Notes: generated by a model not told the origin, from the letters alone. A DNA stretch of 64,000 bases from Kitasatospora sp040298565 (GCF_040298565.1 NZ_JBEPAK010000009.1:1-64000); one strand, 5' to 3'. Counted from the first letter of the stretch, positions 1 through 9,090 are shown. Numbers and translations are program-made.

Positions 1-50
1 GATGGTACTGCAGGGGGGACCCTGTGGGAGAGTAGGACGCCGCCGAACAA
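1..50 (+). rRNA. rrf: 5S rRNA, 3' end (partial)
   Basis: The first 50 bases match the 3' end of actinomycete 5S rRNA, including the segment around GGGAGAGTAGGACGCCGCCG followed by AACA. The 5' part of the gene lies outside the window. It is followed at once by a strong hairpin, so this is the end of an rRNA operon transcribed towards mshD. Confidence 0.9.
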
Positions 51-60
51 TTCTTCTGAA

Positions 61-92
61 GAACCCCCGATCCACCAGGATCGGGGGTTCTT
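61..92 (+). terminator. rrn operon terminator
   Basis: Perfect 13-bp inverted repeat (arms 61-73 and 78-90) with a 4-base loop, ending in TTC TT. It lies 11 bases after the 5S sequence and ends about 30 bases before mshD, so it separates the rRNA operon from the next gene. Confidence 0.9.
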
Positions 93-120
93 CGCATTTC
101 CGTTGACGTATCGTCGGTGC

Positions 121-1095
121 ATGGATGATCAGACAGCGGTCACTGCGATCAGCGTGCTCAGCCCCTGGCAGCGCGACGGCGCCCTGCGTGTCCTGGCGGA
201 GGCCCAGGCGGTGGACGGCCGGGCCGCCGTGTCCGAGCAGGGCCGGCTCCGGCTGCGGAACGCCGAGGCGGCTCGCCCTGGCGTCACCCACGTCGTCGAG
301 GCGGAGGCCGGGCCGGGGGCCAACGCCGTTCTCGGCTACGGCCAGCTCGAGGTCCCCGAGGGCCGGGACGCCCGTCCCGCTGCCGAGCTGGTGGTCGATC
401 CGGCCGCCCGCGGGCGCGGCCTGGGCCGTCCGCTGGTGGACGCCGTCCTCGCGGAGGCCCACCGGGCGGGCCGTGACGCGGTGGACTTCTGGGTGCACGG
501 CGGGCACCCGGCGGCCCGGCACCTGGCCGAGGCCTACGGGGCCGAGCTGGTGCGCGAGCTGCGGCAGATGCGTCGCAGCGGTCCGCAGACCGAGGCGGTG
601 CCCGTTCCCGAGGGCGTCGAGCTCCGCACCTTCCGCCCGGGGGAGGACGACGCCGAGTGGCTGCGACTCAACGCCCTGGCCTTCGCCCACCACCCGGAGC
701 AGGGTGCCTGGACCGCCGATGACCTGGCCGAGCGCCTCGCCGAGCCCTGGTTCGATCCGGCCGGCTTCTTCCTCGCCACCCGGAACGGCAGGGTGGTGGG
801 CTTCCACTGGACCAAGGTGCACCCCGCCACTGCCACCGAGCCGCAGCTCGGCGAGGTCTACGTGGTCGGGGTGGACCCGGCCGAGCAGGGCAGTGGACTG
901 GGCCGCGCGCTGACCGCGGCCGGCCTGCGCCATCTGACGGGGTCCGGAGCCGGCGAGCGTGGACTGGAAACCGTCCTCCTCTACGTCGACGCCGACAATC
1001 CGGCCGCTGTGCGGGTATATGAACGACTGGGATTCACCGTTCGCGAGGTGGACCTGATGTACCGAGTCCAGTACCAGGCGGACCGATCCGCCTAG
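121..1095 (+). CDS. mshD: mycothiol synthase MshD
   Basis: Acetyl-CoA:Cys-GlcN-Ins acetyltransferase, the last step of mycothiol synthesis in the cytosol. The 324-residue product has two tandem GNAT folds, as in known MshD. The first acetyl-CoA motif is VDPAARGRGLG (about 94-105); the second is VDPAEQGSGLG near residue 260, followed by the typical YVDADNPAAVRVYERLGF segment. ATG at 121 is preferred to the in-frame TTG at 103, because the TTG-led extension has no family likeness. No strong Shine-Dalgarno is seen. The gene stands alone between the rrn terminator and ppk. Confidence 0.93.
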   Translation: MDDQTAVTAISVLSPWQRDGALRVLAEAQAVDGRAAVSEQGRLRLRNAEAARPGVTHVVEAEAGPGANAVLGYGQLEVPEGRDARPAAELVVDPAARGRGLGRPLVDAVLAEAHRAGRDAVDFWVHGGHPAARHLAEAYGAELVRELRQMRRSGPQTEAVPVPEGVELRTFRPGEDDAEWLRLNALAFAHHPEQGAWTADDLAERLAEPWFDPAGFFLATRNGRVVGFHWTKVHPATATEPQLGEVYVVGVDPAEQGSGLGRALTAAGLRHLTGSGAGERGLETVLLYVDADNPAAVRVYERLGFTVREVDLMYRVQYQADRSA

Positions 1096-1266
1096 CCACG
1101 CTGCGGTCGGGCGACCGCCGCAGTACGGCCGGGTCGATCGGGCGGCCCGGCGGCCCCGCCGATGCGCGCGACCGCCCGGGCCGCACCCGGGCGGTCGACG
1201 GCGCGGGACGGAAGACGGCACCGCCCCTAGCCCCGACCGACTCAGCTTTCCTCCTGGCCATGCGGT

Positions 1267-1288
1267 GTTTACCGTGGATTCAATTGCT
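1267..1288 (+). promoter_or_regulatory. possible PHO box upstream of ppk
   Basis: Two adjacent 11-base units, GTTTACCGTGG and ATTCAATTGCT, resemble the PhoP direct-repeat unit GTTCACC-N4. The first fits 6 of 7 positions and the second is weak. They sit in an AT-richer patch about 190 bp before the chosen ppk start. The rest of 1096-1479 is GC-rich with no recognised gene. PhoP control of ppk is known in Streptomyces lividans; its operation here is inferred. Confidence 0.45.
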
Positions 1289-1479
1289 GCCGCGAAGATC
1301 ACAGGATGAAGTCCGTAGTGTCTCGCTCGTGCAGAGTCGACCGCCATTCCCCGGCCGGTCCTGTACGGACCGCGCCCGGTGGGTGGGCGCTGTTCCCGGG
1401 AGCGGCCCGGAGTGAGGGCGACGGCCCGCAGAGCCATTCGTGTCCGGACGGCGTCCTGTCGCTGGAGGAGCTGGAGCCC

Positions 1480-3657
1480 ATGAGCATCCCCCGCCCCGTC
1501 TCTGCCCCGCTGTCGCCGACGGCCCGGATGTCCGGTTCGCTGGGCATCCCGCCGGAGCTGCCGGCCGCGGACGAGCAGGACCTCGAAGCACTGCCGCAGG
1601 GCCGCTTCCTGGACCGCGAGCGCAGCTGGCTCGCGTTCAACGAGCGCGTCCTGGAACTGGCGGAGGACCCGGGGATACCGCTCCTGGAACGCACGAAGTT
1701 CCTGGCCATCTTCGCGAGCAACCTGGACGAGTTCTTCATGGTCCGGGTGGCCGGGCTGAAGCGCCGCATCGCCACCGGCGTCGCCCAGCGCAGCGCATCG
1801 GGCCTCCAGCCGCGCGAGGTGCTGGACCTGATCTGGACCCGCTCGCGCGAGCTGATGGCGCGGCACGCCGCCGCCTTCCAGCAGGAGGTCCTGCCGGACC
1901 TCGCCGCCGAGGGCATCGAGGTGGTCCGCTGGTCGGAGCTGGCCGAGAAGGAGCAGGCCCGGCTGCACACGCTGTTCCGGCAGAAGATCTTCCCGGTGCT
2001 GACCCCGCTGGCCGTCGACCCGGCGCACCCCTTCCCGTACATATCGGGGCTCTCCCTCAACCTGGCCGTCGTGGTGCGCAACCCGGTATCCGGCCACAAG
2101 CACTTCGCCCGGGTGAAGGTGCCGCAGTCGCTGGCCCGTTTCCTGGAGGCCTCGCCCCAGCGGTACGTGCCGCTGGAGGACGTCATGGGCGCCCACCTCG
2201 AGGAGCTCTTCCCGGGGATGGAGGTGCTGGCCCACCACGCCTTCCGGGTCACCCGCAACGAGGACCTCGAGGTGGAGGAGGACGACACCGAGAACATCCT
2301 CAAGGCCCTGGAGAAGGAGCTGATGCGGCGGCGCTTCGGCCCGCCGGTCCGGCTGGAGGTCGAGGAGTCGATCGACCCCTACATCCTGGACCTGCTGGTG
2401 CGGGAGCTGAACATCACCGAGGCGGAGGTGTTCCCGCTGCCCGGGCCGCTGGACCTGACCGGGCTGTTCGGGATCGCCGAGCTGGACCGCCCGGAGCTGC
2501 GGTACCCGAAGTTCGTGGCCGGTACGGCCCGTGGGCTGACCGACGTCGAGTCGGCCTCGCAGCCGGACATCTTCGCCGCGATGCGCGAGCGCGACGTGCT
2601 GCTGCACCACCCGTACGACAGCTTCTCCACCTCCGTGCAGGCCTTCCTGGAGCAGGCCGCCGCCGATCCGGACGTGCTGGCGATCAAGCAGACCCTGTAC
2701 CGCACCTCGGGCGACTCGCCGATCGTGGACGCGCTGATCGACGCGGCGGAGTCCGGCAAGCAGGTGCTGGTCCTGGTCGAGATCAAGGCGCGCTTCGACG
2801 AGCAGGCGAACATCAAGTGGGCCCGCAAGCTGGAGGAGGCCGGCTGCCACGTGGTCTACGGCCTGGTCGGGCTGAAGACCCACTGCAAGCTGTCGCTGGT
2901 GGTCCGCCAGGAGGGCGACATCCTGCGCCGCTACTCGCACGTCGGCACCGGCAACTACCACCCGAAGACCGCCCGGCTGTACGAGGACCTCGGTCTGCTC
3001 ACCTCCGACCCGCAGGTCGGCGCGGACCTCTCGGACCTGTTCAACCGGCTCTCCGGCTACTCGCGCCGCGAGTCCTACCGCCGGCTGCTGACCGCGCCGC
3101 GGGGCCTGCGGGACGGTCTGGTCGCGCGGATCCACAACGAGATCGCCCACCACAAGGCGGGCCGGCCGGCGTACGTGAAGATCAAGGTCAACTCGATCGT
3201 CGACGAGGCCGTGATCGACGCGCTGTACCGGGCCTCGCAGGCCGGGGTGCCGGTGGACGTCTGGGTGCGCGGCATCTGCGCGATCCGGCCCGGCGTGCCC
3301 GGGCTGAGCGAGAACATCCGGGTGCGCAGCATCCTGGGCCGCTTCCTGGAGCACTCCCGGGTCTTCGTGTTCGGCAACAACGGCGATCCGGAGGTCTGGA
3401 TCGGCAGCGCCGACATGATGCACCGCAACCTGGACCGCCGGATCGAGGCGCTGCTGCGGATCACCGACCCGGCGCACCGCGCCGAGCTGTCCGGGCTGAT
3501 CGACCTCGGGATGTCGGACGAGACGGAGTCCTGGCACCTGGGGTCGGACGGCGCCTGGACCCGCCACTCGCTGGACGCCGAGGGCCGGCCGCTGCGACAC
3601 GTCCAGGACCTGCTCATCGACTCGCGTCAACGCCGCCGGGCCGCCACCTCGCGCTGA
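1480..3657 (+). CDS. ppk: polyphosphate kinase
   Basis: Reversibly polymerises the ATP gamma-phosphate into inorganic polyphosphate. The 725-residue protein has the PPK1 N-terminal helical domain (DRERSWLAFNERVLELAED near the start), the central domain, and two phospholipase D-like catalytic domains. The segment HVGTGNYHPKTARLYEDLG carries the catalytic histidine region. ATG 1480 is chosen because GGAGGAG lies 9 bases upstream. An in-frame ATG at 1306 would add 58 residues rich in Arg and Pro that look like translated leader. The CHAD and NUDIX genes follow on the same strand, forming a polyphosphate module ahead of pst. Confidence 0.95.
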   Translation: MSIPRPVSAPLSPTARMSGSLGIPPELPAADEQDLEALPQGRFLDRERSWLAFNERVLELAEDPGIPLLERTKFLAIFASNLDEFFMVRVAGLKRRIATGVAQRSASGLQPREVLDLIWTRSRELMARHAAAFQQEVLPDLAAEGIEVVRWSELAEKEQARLHTLFRQKIFPVLTPLAVDPAHPFPYISGLSLNLAVVVRNPVSGHKHFARVKVPQSLARFLEASPQRYVPLEDVMGAHLEELFPGMEVLAHHAFRVTRNEDLEVEEDDTENILKALEKELMRRRFGPPVRLEVEESIDPYILDLLVRELNITEAEVFPLPGPLDLTGLFGIAELDRPELRYPKFVAGTARGLTDVESASQPDIFAAMRERDVLLHHPYDSFSTSVQAFLEQAAADPDVLAIKQTLYRTSGDSPIVDALIDAAESGKQVLVLVEIKARFDEQANIKWARKLEEAGCHVVYGLVGLKTHCKLSLVVRQEGDILRRYSHVGTGNYHPKTARLYEDLGLLTSDPQVGADLSDLFNRLSGYSRRESYRRLLTAPRGLRDGLVARIHNEIAHHKAGRPAYVKIKVNSIVDEAVIDALYRASQAGVPVDVWVRGICAIRPGVPGLSENIRVRSILGRFLEHSRVFVFGNNGDPEVWIGSADMMHRNLDRRIEALLRITDPAHRAELSGLIDLGMSDETESWHLGSDGAWTRHSLDAEGRPLRHVQDLLIDSRQRRRAATSR

Positions 3658-3779
3658 CGCGTCCACTGATGCGAGCCGCCGGAGCGGTTCCGGGCCCTCC
3701 GCGCCCGACGGGAACGCGCTCCGGCGGTCGGCCACCAGCTCCGGGGGACGGCTCCGGGGGAACGGGGATCTACCACGCC

Positions 3780-4901
3780 ATGACCGATGCGCCGATGACG
3801 GCCCAGGCGGCCTCCACAGCGACCGCCGGGGACATCCTTTCCCGCCATCTCACCGCCCAGGCCGGCGCGTTCCTGCGCGCCCTGCCGCTCGCGGTGGGCG
3901 AGGTCGGCGCGAGACCGGGCACGGCCGCGGTCGTCCCGGCGGCCGGTACCGCCGACCTGCTGCGGACGGTCCGGCGGATCGGCGGGCTGCTGCACACCTT
4001 CGGCGCCCTGTTCGAGCAGACGTGGGCCCAGGAGTCGCGCACCGAACTGCGGTGGCTGCTCAACCTGTTGGCGCTGGAGCCCGGTTACGCCCGCCGCTCG
4101 GCCCGGCTGCTGGGCGCGCTGGACTCGCTGAGCGGCACCGCCCCGGAGGGCACCGGCATGCTGGCGGGGCACGCGGGCGCGCCCAAGGCGCGGGCGCTGC
4201 TGGACCGGCAGCTGACCCTGGCCCGGACGAGGGCGCACTCCACGGTGCTCCAGGAGCTCCGCTCGGCCCGGCTGCACGCGCTGGCGGACCGGATGACCCT
4301 GCTGGTGGGGGAGGCGCCGCTGCTGGAGGCGGCCGGCGGCCGGGCTCCGGTGGTGCTGCTGCCGCAGGCGGCCGCCGCGTTCACCGCGCTGGCCGCGACC
4401 GCCAACCAGCTGCCGCTGCAACGGGCCGCGACGCCGTACGGCGGTGACGGGCTGCGCCGGCTGGGCGCGGTGTCGCCGTCGGCGGCCGCCCCGGGGCAGG
4501 AGAGGCCCGGCGCACGGGGTGCGGCGGACGCGGACAGTGCGCTGGCGGCCGACGACGCGCCCTGGTCCCGGCTGCGGATCCTGGTGAAGCGGGCCCGGTA
4601 CGCGCTGGAGGTGTGCGGTCGGCCGTCGCCCGAACTGGACGAGCTGGACGCGGTGCTGGGCCGGCACCAGGACGCGGCGGACGCCGCGGTGACCGCCGCG
4701 ACCGCGGCGCGCACCCCGCGGATCACCCCGGCGACCGCCTACGTGCTGGGCGTGGTGCACGCCGACCAGCGCCTGGAGGTGGAGGCGGCGCGGTACGCCT
4801 TCGGCCGCCGGTGGCCGGACCTGCCGCCCGGCCTCGACGGCTGGCTGGAGATCCCCCCGGCCGACGGCTGGGGGCACCCTCCCGCACCGCGGACGGCCTG
4901 A
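3780..4901 (+). CDS. CHAD domain protein
   Basis: Predicted polyphosphate-binding helical protein of 373 residues. CHAD (conserved histidine alpha-helical) domains bind polyphosphate through basic and histidine residues. Helical stretches rich in Arg run throughout (LLRTVRRIGGLLHTFGALFE; WSRLRILVKRARYALEVCGR; a late HQDAADAAV segment). The same frame is open from 1440, but the part before ATG 3780 overlaps ppk and is an artefact. The gene starts 122 bases after ppk and ends one base before the NUDIX start, suggesting one transcript. A later ATG at 3795 is possible. Confidence 0.8.
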   Translation: MTDAPMTAQAASTATAGDILSRHLTAQAGAFLRALPLAVGEVGARPGTAAVVPAAGTADLLRTVRRIGGLLHTFGALFEQTWAQESRTELRWLLNLLALEPGYARRSARLLGALDSLSGTAPEGTGMLAGHAGAPKARALLDRQLTLARTRAHSTVLQELRSARLHALADRMTLLVGEAPLLEAAGGRAPVVLLPQAAAAFTALAATANQLPLQRAATPYGGDGLRRLGAVSPSAAAPGQERPGARGAADADSALAADDAPWSRLRILVKRARYALEVCGRPSPELDELDAVLGRHQDAADAAVTAATAARTPRITPATAYVLGVVHADQRLEVEAARYAFGRRWPDLPPGLDGWLEIPPADGWGHPPAPRTA

Positions 4902-4902
4902 G

Positions 4903-5553
4903 GTGGGCGACCGCCTGGGCAACGGCCGTACCCCGGGTGCCGACGCCGGGCGCACCGGTGAGGGCGGGCACCCGGATCCGGGACACCGCCCGGGCGACAG
5001 CCGGCTGCCCGGCCCCGGACCGGCCGCCGGCGCCGTGCCCGGAGCGGCCCCCGGAGCGGCCCGGGCCCCGGTGATCCTGGCCGCGGGGGCGGTGCTGTGG
5101 CTGCCGGGCCGGCCGAAGCCGAGCGGCCGGCTGGGCCGGCCGCGGGTCGCGGTGATCCACCGCCCGAAGTACGACGACTGGAGCCTGCCGAAGGGGAAGC
5201 TCGACCCGGGCGAGGGGGTGGTCGGGGCGGCGCTGCGCGAGGTGTGGGAGGAGACCGGCTTCCACTGCCTGCTCGGCCCGGAGCTGCCGACCCAGCACTA
5301 CCTGGCGCAGGGCCGTCCGAAGGAGGTGCGGTACTGGGCGGCGGTGCCGACCAGCGGGGCCTTCCGCCCGAACCGGGAGGTGGACCGGCTGGAGTGGCTT
5401 CCGGCCCGGAAGGCCAGGGCGCGGCTGACGCACGACCGGGACCGGTTGCTGATCGACGCCCTGCTGCTGGTACTGGGTTCGAAGCCCGTACGGACGGGCG
5501 GTGGGCCGCCGGCGGGGGAGGGTGGAAGTGATCTCCCCGCGGCCTCGCCGTGA
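4903..5553 (+). CDS. NUDIX hydrolase (MutT-like)
   Basis: Hydrolyses a nucleoside diphosphate linked to another moiety; the substrate cannot be read from sequence. The Nudix box lies at residues 98-120 with all key positions: G98, E104, and the REVWEETGF end at 112-120. The GTG start is one base after the CHAD stop, so translation is probably coupled. The first 50 residues are Gly/Pro-rich and may be disordered, or the true start may be further in. A NUDIX gene at this spot between CHAD and pstS is a conserved Streptomyces arrangement as far as I recall. Confidence 0.8.
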   Translation: MGDRLGNGRTPGADAGRTGEGGHPDPGHRPGDSRLPGPGPAAGAVPGAAPGAARAPVILAAGAVLWLPGRPKPSGRLGRPRVAVIHRPKYDDWSLPKGKLDPGEGVVGAALREVWEETGFHCLLGPELPTQHYLAQGRPKEVRYWAAVPTSGAFRPNREVDRLEWLPARKARARLTHDRDRLLIDALLLVLGSKPVRTGGGPPAGEGGSDLPAASP

Positions 5554-5563
5554 CGCAACCGTT

Positions 5564-5578
5564 ACTACGTGACGTAGT
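5564..5578. promoter_or_regulatory. 15-bp perfect palindrome upstream of the PHO boxes
   Basis: ACTACGT-G-ACGTAGT is a perfect palindrome with 7-bp arms and a single central base. It lies in the AT-richer stretch between the NUDIX stop and the PHO repeats, 20 bp before the first clear PHO unit. It has the shape of a dimer-binding operator. No regulator is assigned. Confidence 0.5.
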
Positions 5579-5597
5579 TTCCTGACATCCGTTCGAG

Positions 5598-5619
5598 GTT
5601 CACTCCGCGTTCACTTGCG
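5598..5619 (+). promoter_or_regulatory. PHO box of pstS
   Basis: Two perfectly phased 11-base direct repeats, GTTCACTCCGC and GTTCACTTGCG, match the PhoP unit GTTCA-C-N5. A third weaker unit (ATCCGTTCGAG, 5587-5597) precedes them. A possible -10 (CCTAAC, 5645-5650) follows about 25 bp downstream. pstS transcription is PhoP-activated under phosphate limitation in Streptomyces, and the site is where it is expected. Confidence 0.85.
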
Positions 5620-5756
5620 ACCGGCTGTCGTGTCACCTGCCCGGCCTAACTTCGGGATCACCGGAGGGCCGAACGGGCCCCGGACCTCAGCAAAACCCGC
5701 GCCCGGTCGTCTGCGGACGGCCCGCGACGGGCAATGCCACAGAAAGGGACACCCCT

Positions 5757-6890
5757 GTGAAGCTCCAGCGGAACGGCCGCTCCAAGGCCCTCGCCATCGG
5801 TGCCATGGCGCTCGTCAGCTCGCTGTCGCTCGCCGCCTGCGGTTCGGACGACAACGGCACCACCAAGGCGTCCGGTGGCTCCGGCGGCACCACTGCGGCC
5901 TCGTCGATCAACTGTGGCAAGGCCGGTTCGCTGATCGCCGCCGGTTCGACCGCCCAGGGCGCGGCGATGGACGTGTGGAAGACCACCTACAGCGCCGCCT
6001 GCTCCGGCACCACCATCAACTACCAGGGTGGCGGTTCCGGTGCCGGCATCCAGCAGTTCAACCAGGGCAAGATCCAGTTCGCCGGCTCCGACTCGGCCCT
6101 CAAGCCGGCCGAGGTCGACTCCTCCAAGGCGGTCTGCTCCGGCGGCCAGGGCATCGACCTGCCGATGGTCGGCGGCCTGATCGCGCTGGTCTACAACGTC
6201 GACGGCCTGGACAACCTGGTGCTGGACGGCCCGACCGCCGCCAAGATCTTCGACTCGCAGATCACCAAGTGGAACGACCCGGCGATCGCCGCCCTGAACC
6301 CGGGCGCCAAGCTGCCGGACGCGGAGATCCAGACCTTCCACCGCTCGGACGACTCCGGCACCACCGAGAACCTGACCAAGTACTTCGCCGCCGCCGGCAA
6401 CGGCGCCTGGTCCTACCCGGCCGGCAAGGCCTGGGCGGGCAAGGGCGGCCAGTCGGCCAACGGCAGCGCCGGTGTCTCGGCCCAGGTGAAGCAGGTCAAG
6501 AACTCGATCAGCTACGTCGAGCTCGCCTACGCCCAGACCAACAGCCTGAAGAGCGCCGCGATCAACACCGGCGCCGCCAAGCCGGTCGCGGCCACCGCCG
6601 AGAACGCCGCCAACACCTTCGCCAAGGCGCAGGTCGCCGGCACCGGCAGCGACCTCGCGCTGAAGCTCGACTACGCGACCAAGGAAGAGGGCTCCTACCC
6701 GCTGGTCCTGGTCACCTACGAGATCGTCTGCGACAAGGGCAACAAGGCCGACACCCTCGACACCCTGAAGTCCTTCCTGACCTACACGGCCAGCGACGCC
6801 GGCCAGAAGGCCGTCGGCGAGAAGGGCTACGTCCCGCTGCCGAAGACCCTCACCGACAAGGTCAACGGCGTCATCACCACCCTGGCCTGA
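5757..6890 (+). CDS. pstS: phosphate ABC transporter substrate-binding lipoprotein PstS
   Basis: High-affinity phosphate receptor, anchored outside the membrane by lipid. The 377-residue precursor has a basic N-terminus, a hydrophobic stretch and the lipobox LAAC with the modified cysteine at residue 28. A Gly/Ser/Thr-rich linker follows, then the binding domain (INYQGGGSGAGIQQF, FAGSDSAL, FHRSDDSGTTENLTKYF are typical phosphate-contact regions). GTG 5757 is preceded by AGAAAGGG. The gene is first of pstSCAB and under the PHO box. A hairpin separates it from pstC, so PstS can be made in excess. Confidence 0.96.
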   Translation: MKLQRNGRSKALAIGAMALVSSLSLAACGSDDNGTTKASGGSGGTTAASSINCGKAGSLIAAGSTAQGAAMDVWKTTYSAACSGTTINYQGGGSGAGIQQFNQGKIQFAGSDSALKPAEVDSSKAVCSGGQGIDLPMVGGLIALVYNVDGLDNLVLDGPTAAKIFDSQITKWNDPAIAALNPGAKLPDAEIQTFHRSDDSGTTENLTKYFAAAGNGAWSYPAGKAWAGKGGQSANGSAGVSAQVKQVKNSISYVELAYAQTNSLKSAAINTGAAKPVAATAENAANTFAKAQVAGTGSDLALKLDYATKEEGSYPLVLVTYEIVCDKGNKADTLDTLKSFLTYTASDAGQKAVGEKGYVPLPKTLTDKVNGVITTLA

Positions 6891-6903
6891 CCCGTCAGGC
6901 CGA

Positions 6904-6951
6904 CCGGTGGGACGGCCCCCTGAGCGAGGGGGGCCGGGGCCGTCCCACCGG
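6904..6951 (+). terminator. pstS-pstC intercistronic hairpin (attenuator)
   Basis: Perfect 16-bp arms (6904-6919 and 6936-6951) enclose a 16-base loop that can form a competing G/C hairpin of its own (about 6914-6920 with 6929-6935). It sits in the 152-bp gap between pstS and pstC with no T-run, so it probably gives partial termination or stabilises the 3' end of pstS mRNA. Confidence 0.8.
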
Positions 6952-7042
6952 GACCGACCGACCCAGCACCAACGTCCGGGGCACCGCCGCCATGGTGCCG
7001 TCCCCCTTCCGGGGCGGCGCCACCAGACCGGAGTAGACCAAG

Positions 7043-8020
7043 ATGACTTCATCCTCCCCTGCCGCCCCGCGAGGCAGGGAACGCCGACAGCGTGACAGCC
7101 GCGTCGGCGACAAGATCTTCATGAACCTCGCCCGCGGCTCGGGCATCCTGCTGCTGGTCATCATGGGTGCCATCGCCGCGTTCCTGGCCTGGCGCTCCGC
7201 CCTCGCGCTCAGCACCGACCAGGGCAACTTCCTCACCACGTTCGAGTGGACGCCGGACGCCCCGAAGCCGGTCTTCGGCATCGCGGTCCTGGCGGTCGGC
7301 ACCATCGTGAGCGCCGTCATCGCGATGGTGATCGCCGTTCCGGTGGCGATCGGGATCGCGCTGTTCATCTCGCACTACGCGCCGCGCCGGATCGCCCAGC
7401 CGTTCGCCTACCTGGTCGACCTGCTCGCCGCCGTCCCCAGCATCGTCTACGGCCTCTGGGGCGCGCTCTTCCTGGTCCCGCACATGAACGGCCTGACCAG
7501 CTGGCTCAACGACTACCTGGGCTGGACGTACGTCTTCGACCAGACCAGGACCGGCACCCCGCGCAACCTGTTCACCGTCGGCATCCTGCTGGCGATCATG
7601 GTCCTGCCGATCATCACCGCGGTCTCCCGCGAGGTGTTCCGCCAGGTGCCGCGGATGCACGAGGAGGCGGCGCTCGCGCTCGGCGCGACCCGCTGGGAGA
7701 TGATCCGCACCGCGGTGCTGCCGTTCGGCCGCCCCGGCATCATCTCGGCCTCGATGCTCGGCCTCGGCCGCGCGCTCGGCGAGACCATCGCGGTCGCGGT
7801 GGTGCTCTCCGCCAACAACGTCCTGTCGCTGCACATCCTCGACGCGGGCGGCGGCACCTTCGCGCAGAACATCGCGCTGAAGTTCGCCGAGGCCGGCGAC
7901 AACGGGCGCAACGCGCTGATGGCCTCCGGTCTCGTCCTGTTCGTGATCACCCTGCTGGTGAACGGCGCCGCGCGACTGATCATCGCCCGCCGCAAGGAGT
8001 ACTCGGGGGCCAACGCATGA
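7043..8020 (+). CDS. pstC: phosphate ABC transporter permease PstC
   Basis: Inner-membrane permease half of the Pst importer, 325 residues with about six transmembrane helices after a short basic cytoplasmic N-terminus. The ABC-coupling EAA loop is visible in EEAALALGATRWEMIRTAVLP. It follows the intercistronic hairpin and overlaps pstA by four bases (ATGA), so the two permeases are translationally coupled. Confidence 0.95.
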   Translation: MTSSSPAAPRGRERRQRDSRVGDKIFMNLARGSGILLLVIMGAIAAFLAWRSALALSTDQGNFLTTFEWTPDAPKPVFGIAVLAVGTIVSAVIAMVIAVPVAIGIALFISHYAPRRIAQPFAYLVDLLAAVPSIVYGLWGALFLVPHMNGLTSWLNDYLGWTYVFDQTRTGTPRNLFTVGILLAIMVLPIITAVSREVFRQVPRMHEEAALALGATRWEMIRTAVLPFGRPGIISASMLGLGRALGETIAVAVVLSANNVLSLHILDAGGGTFAQNIALKFAEAGDNGRNALMASGLVLFVITLLVNGAARLIIARRKEYSGANA

Positions 8021-9090
8021 CCGCCGTCACGACCGTCCCCTCGGACGCCCGGCCGCTCGGCCGGACGCTGACCGCCAACCGGCTGCCCAAGTGGGCCCCG
8101 CCCGTCACCGTCGCCGGCTCGATCGCCGTCGGCTGTGCGATCGGCGCCGTCGGCGGCCTGCGCAGCCACCTCCAGTGGGGCCTGATCTCGGCCGTGCTCT
8201 TCCTGCTGGCCAGCTACCTGGTCTCGGCCCAGGTCGAGGGCCGCCGCCAGGCCAAGGACCGGCTCGCCACCTCGGTGGTGTGGGTCGCCTTCATCCTGGC
8301 CGTCGTCCCGCTCGTCTCGCTGACCGTCTACACGGTGCAGCAGGGCATCGAGGTGGTGAACGGGAACTTCCTGAGCCACTCGATGAAGGGCGTGATCCAG
8401 TCCGGCCCCGGCGGCGGCATCTACCACGCACTGATCGGCACCCTGCAGCAGGTCGGCCTGGCCACCGCGATGGCGGCCCCGCTGGGTCTGCTGACCGCCG
8501 TCTACCTGGTCGAGTACGGCCGCGGCCGGCTCGCCAAGGCCGTCACCTTCTTCGTCGACGTCATGACGGGCATCCCGTCCATCGTCGCCGGTCTGTTCAT
8601 CCTCTCGCTCTGGAACCTCGCCCTGGGCTTCGCCTACTCCGGCTTCTCGGGCAGCCTCGCGCTGGCGATCCTGATGATCCCGGTCGTGGTCCGCTCCACC
8701 GAGGAGATGCTCAAGCTCGTCCCGAACGAGCTGCGCGAGGCCTCGTACGCCCTCGGCGTGCCGAAGTGGAAGACCATCCTGCGGGTCGTCCTCCCCACCG
8801 CCATCGGCGGGATCACCACCGGCGTGATGCTCGCGGTCGCCCGCATCACGGGCGAGACCGCCCCGGTGATGATGCTGGTGTTCGGCGCCGACGCGATCAA
8901 CACCAACCCGTTCGAGGGGCCGCAGCAGTCCCTGCCGATGTACATCTGGCAGCAGTACTCGATGGTCAACAACGACTTCGGCTACGCCCGTGCCTGGGGT
9001 GCCGCGCTGGTGCTGATCGCCTTCGTGATGGGGCTCAACCTCATCGCCCGGGGCATCGCACGCTGGCGCTCGCCCAAGGGCGGACACTGA
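8017..9090 (+). CDS. pstA: phosphate ABC transporter permease PstA
   Basis: Second permease of the Pst importer, 357 residues. The start ATG at 8017 shares ATGA with the pstC stop; the same frame is open upstream but that part overlaps pstC. The protein has an extended N-terminus with two hydrophobic segments, then the core permease with the EAA-type loop LREASYALGVPKWKTILRVV. It ends 42 bases before pstB. Confidence 0.95.
   Translation: MTAVTTVPSDARPLGRTLTANRLPKWAPPVTVAGSIAVGCAIGAVGGLRSHLQWGLISAVLFLLASYLVSAQVEGRRQAKDRLATSVVWVAFILAVVPLVSLTVYTVQQGIEVVNGNFLSHSMKGVIQSGPGGGIYHALIGTLQQVGLATAMAAPLGLLTAVYLVEYGRGRLAKAVTFFVDVMTGIPSIVAGLFILSLWNLALGFAYSGFSGSLALAILMIPVVVRSTEEMLKLVPNELREASYALGVPKWKTILRVVLPTAIGGITTGVMLAVARITGETAPVMMLVFGADAINTNPFEGPQQSLPMYIWQQYSMVNNDFGYARAWGAALVLIAFVMGLNLIARGIARWRSPKGGH

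Noticed and set aside
1440..4901. 1153-aa plus-strand ORF that looks like a giant fusion
   Set aside because: The first two thirds overlap ppk in another frame. Only the part from ATG 3780 has CHAD likeness.
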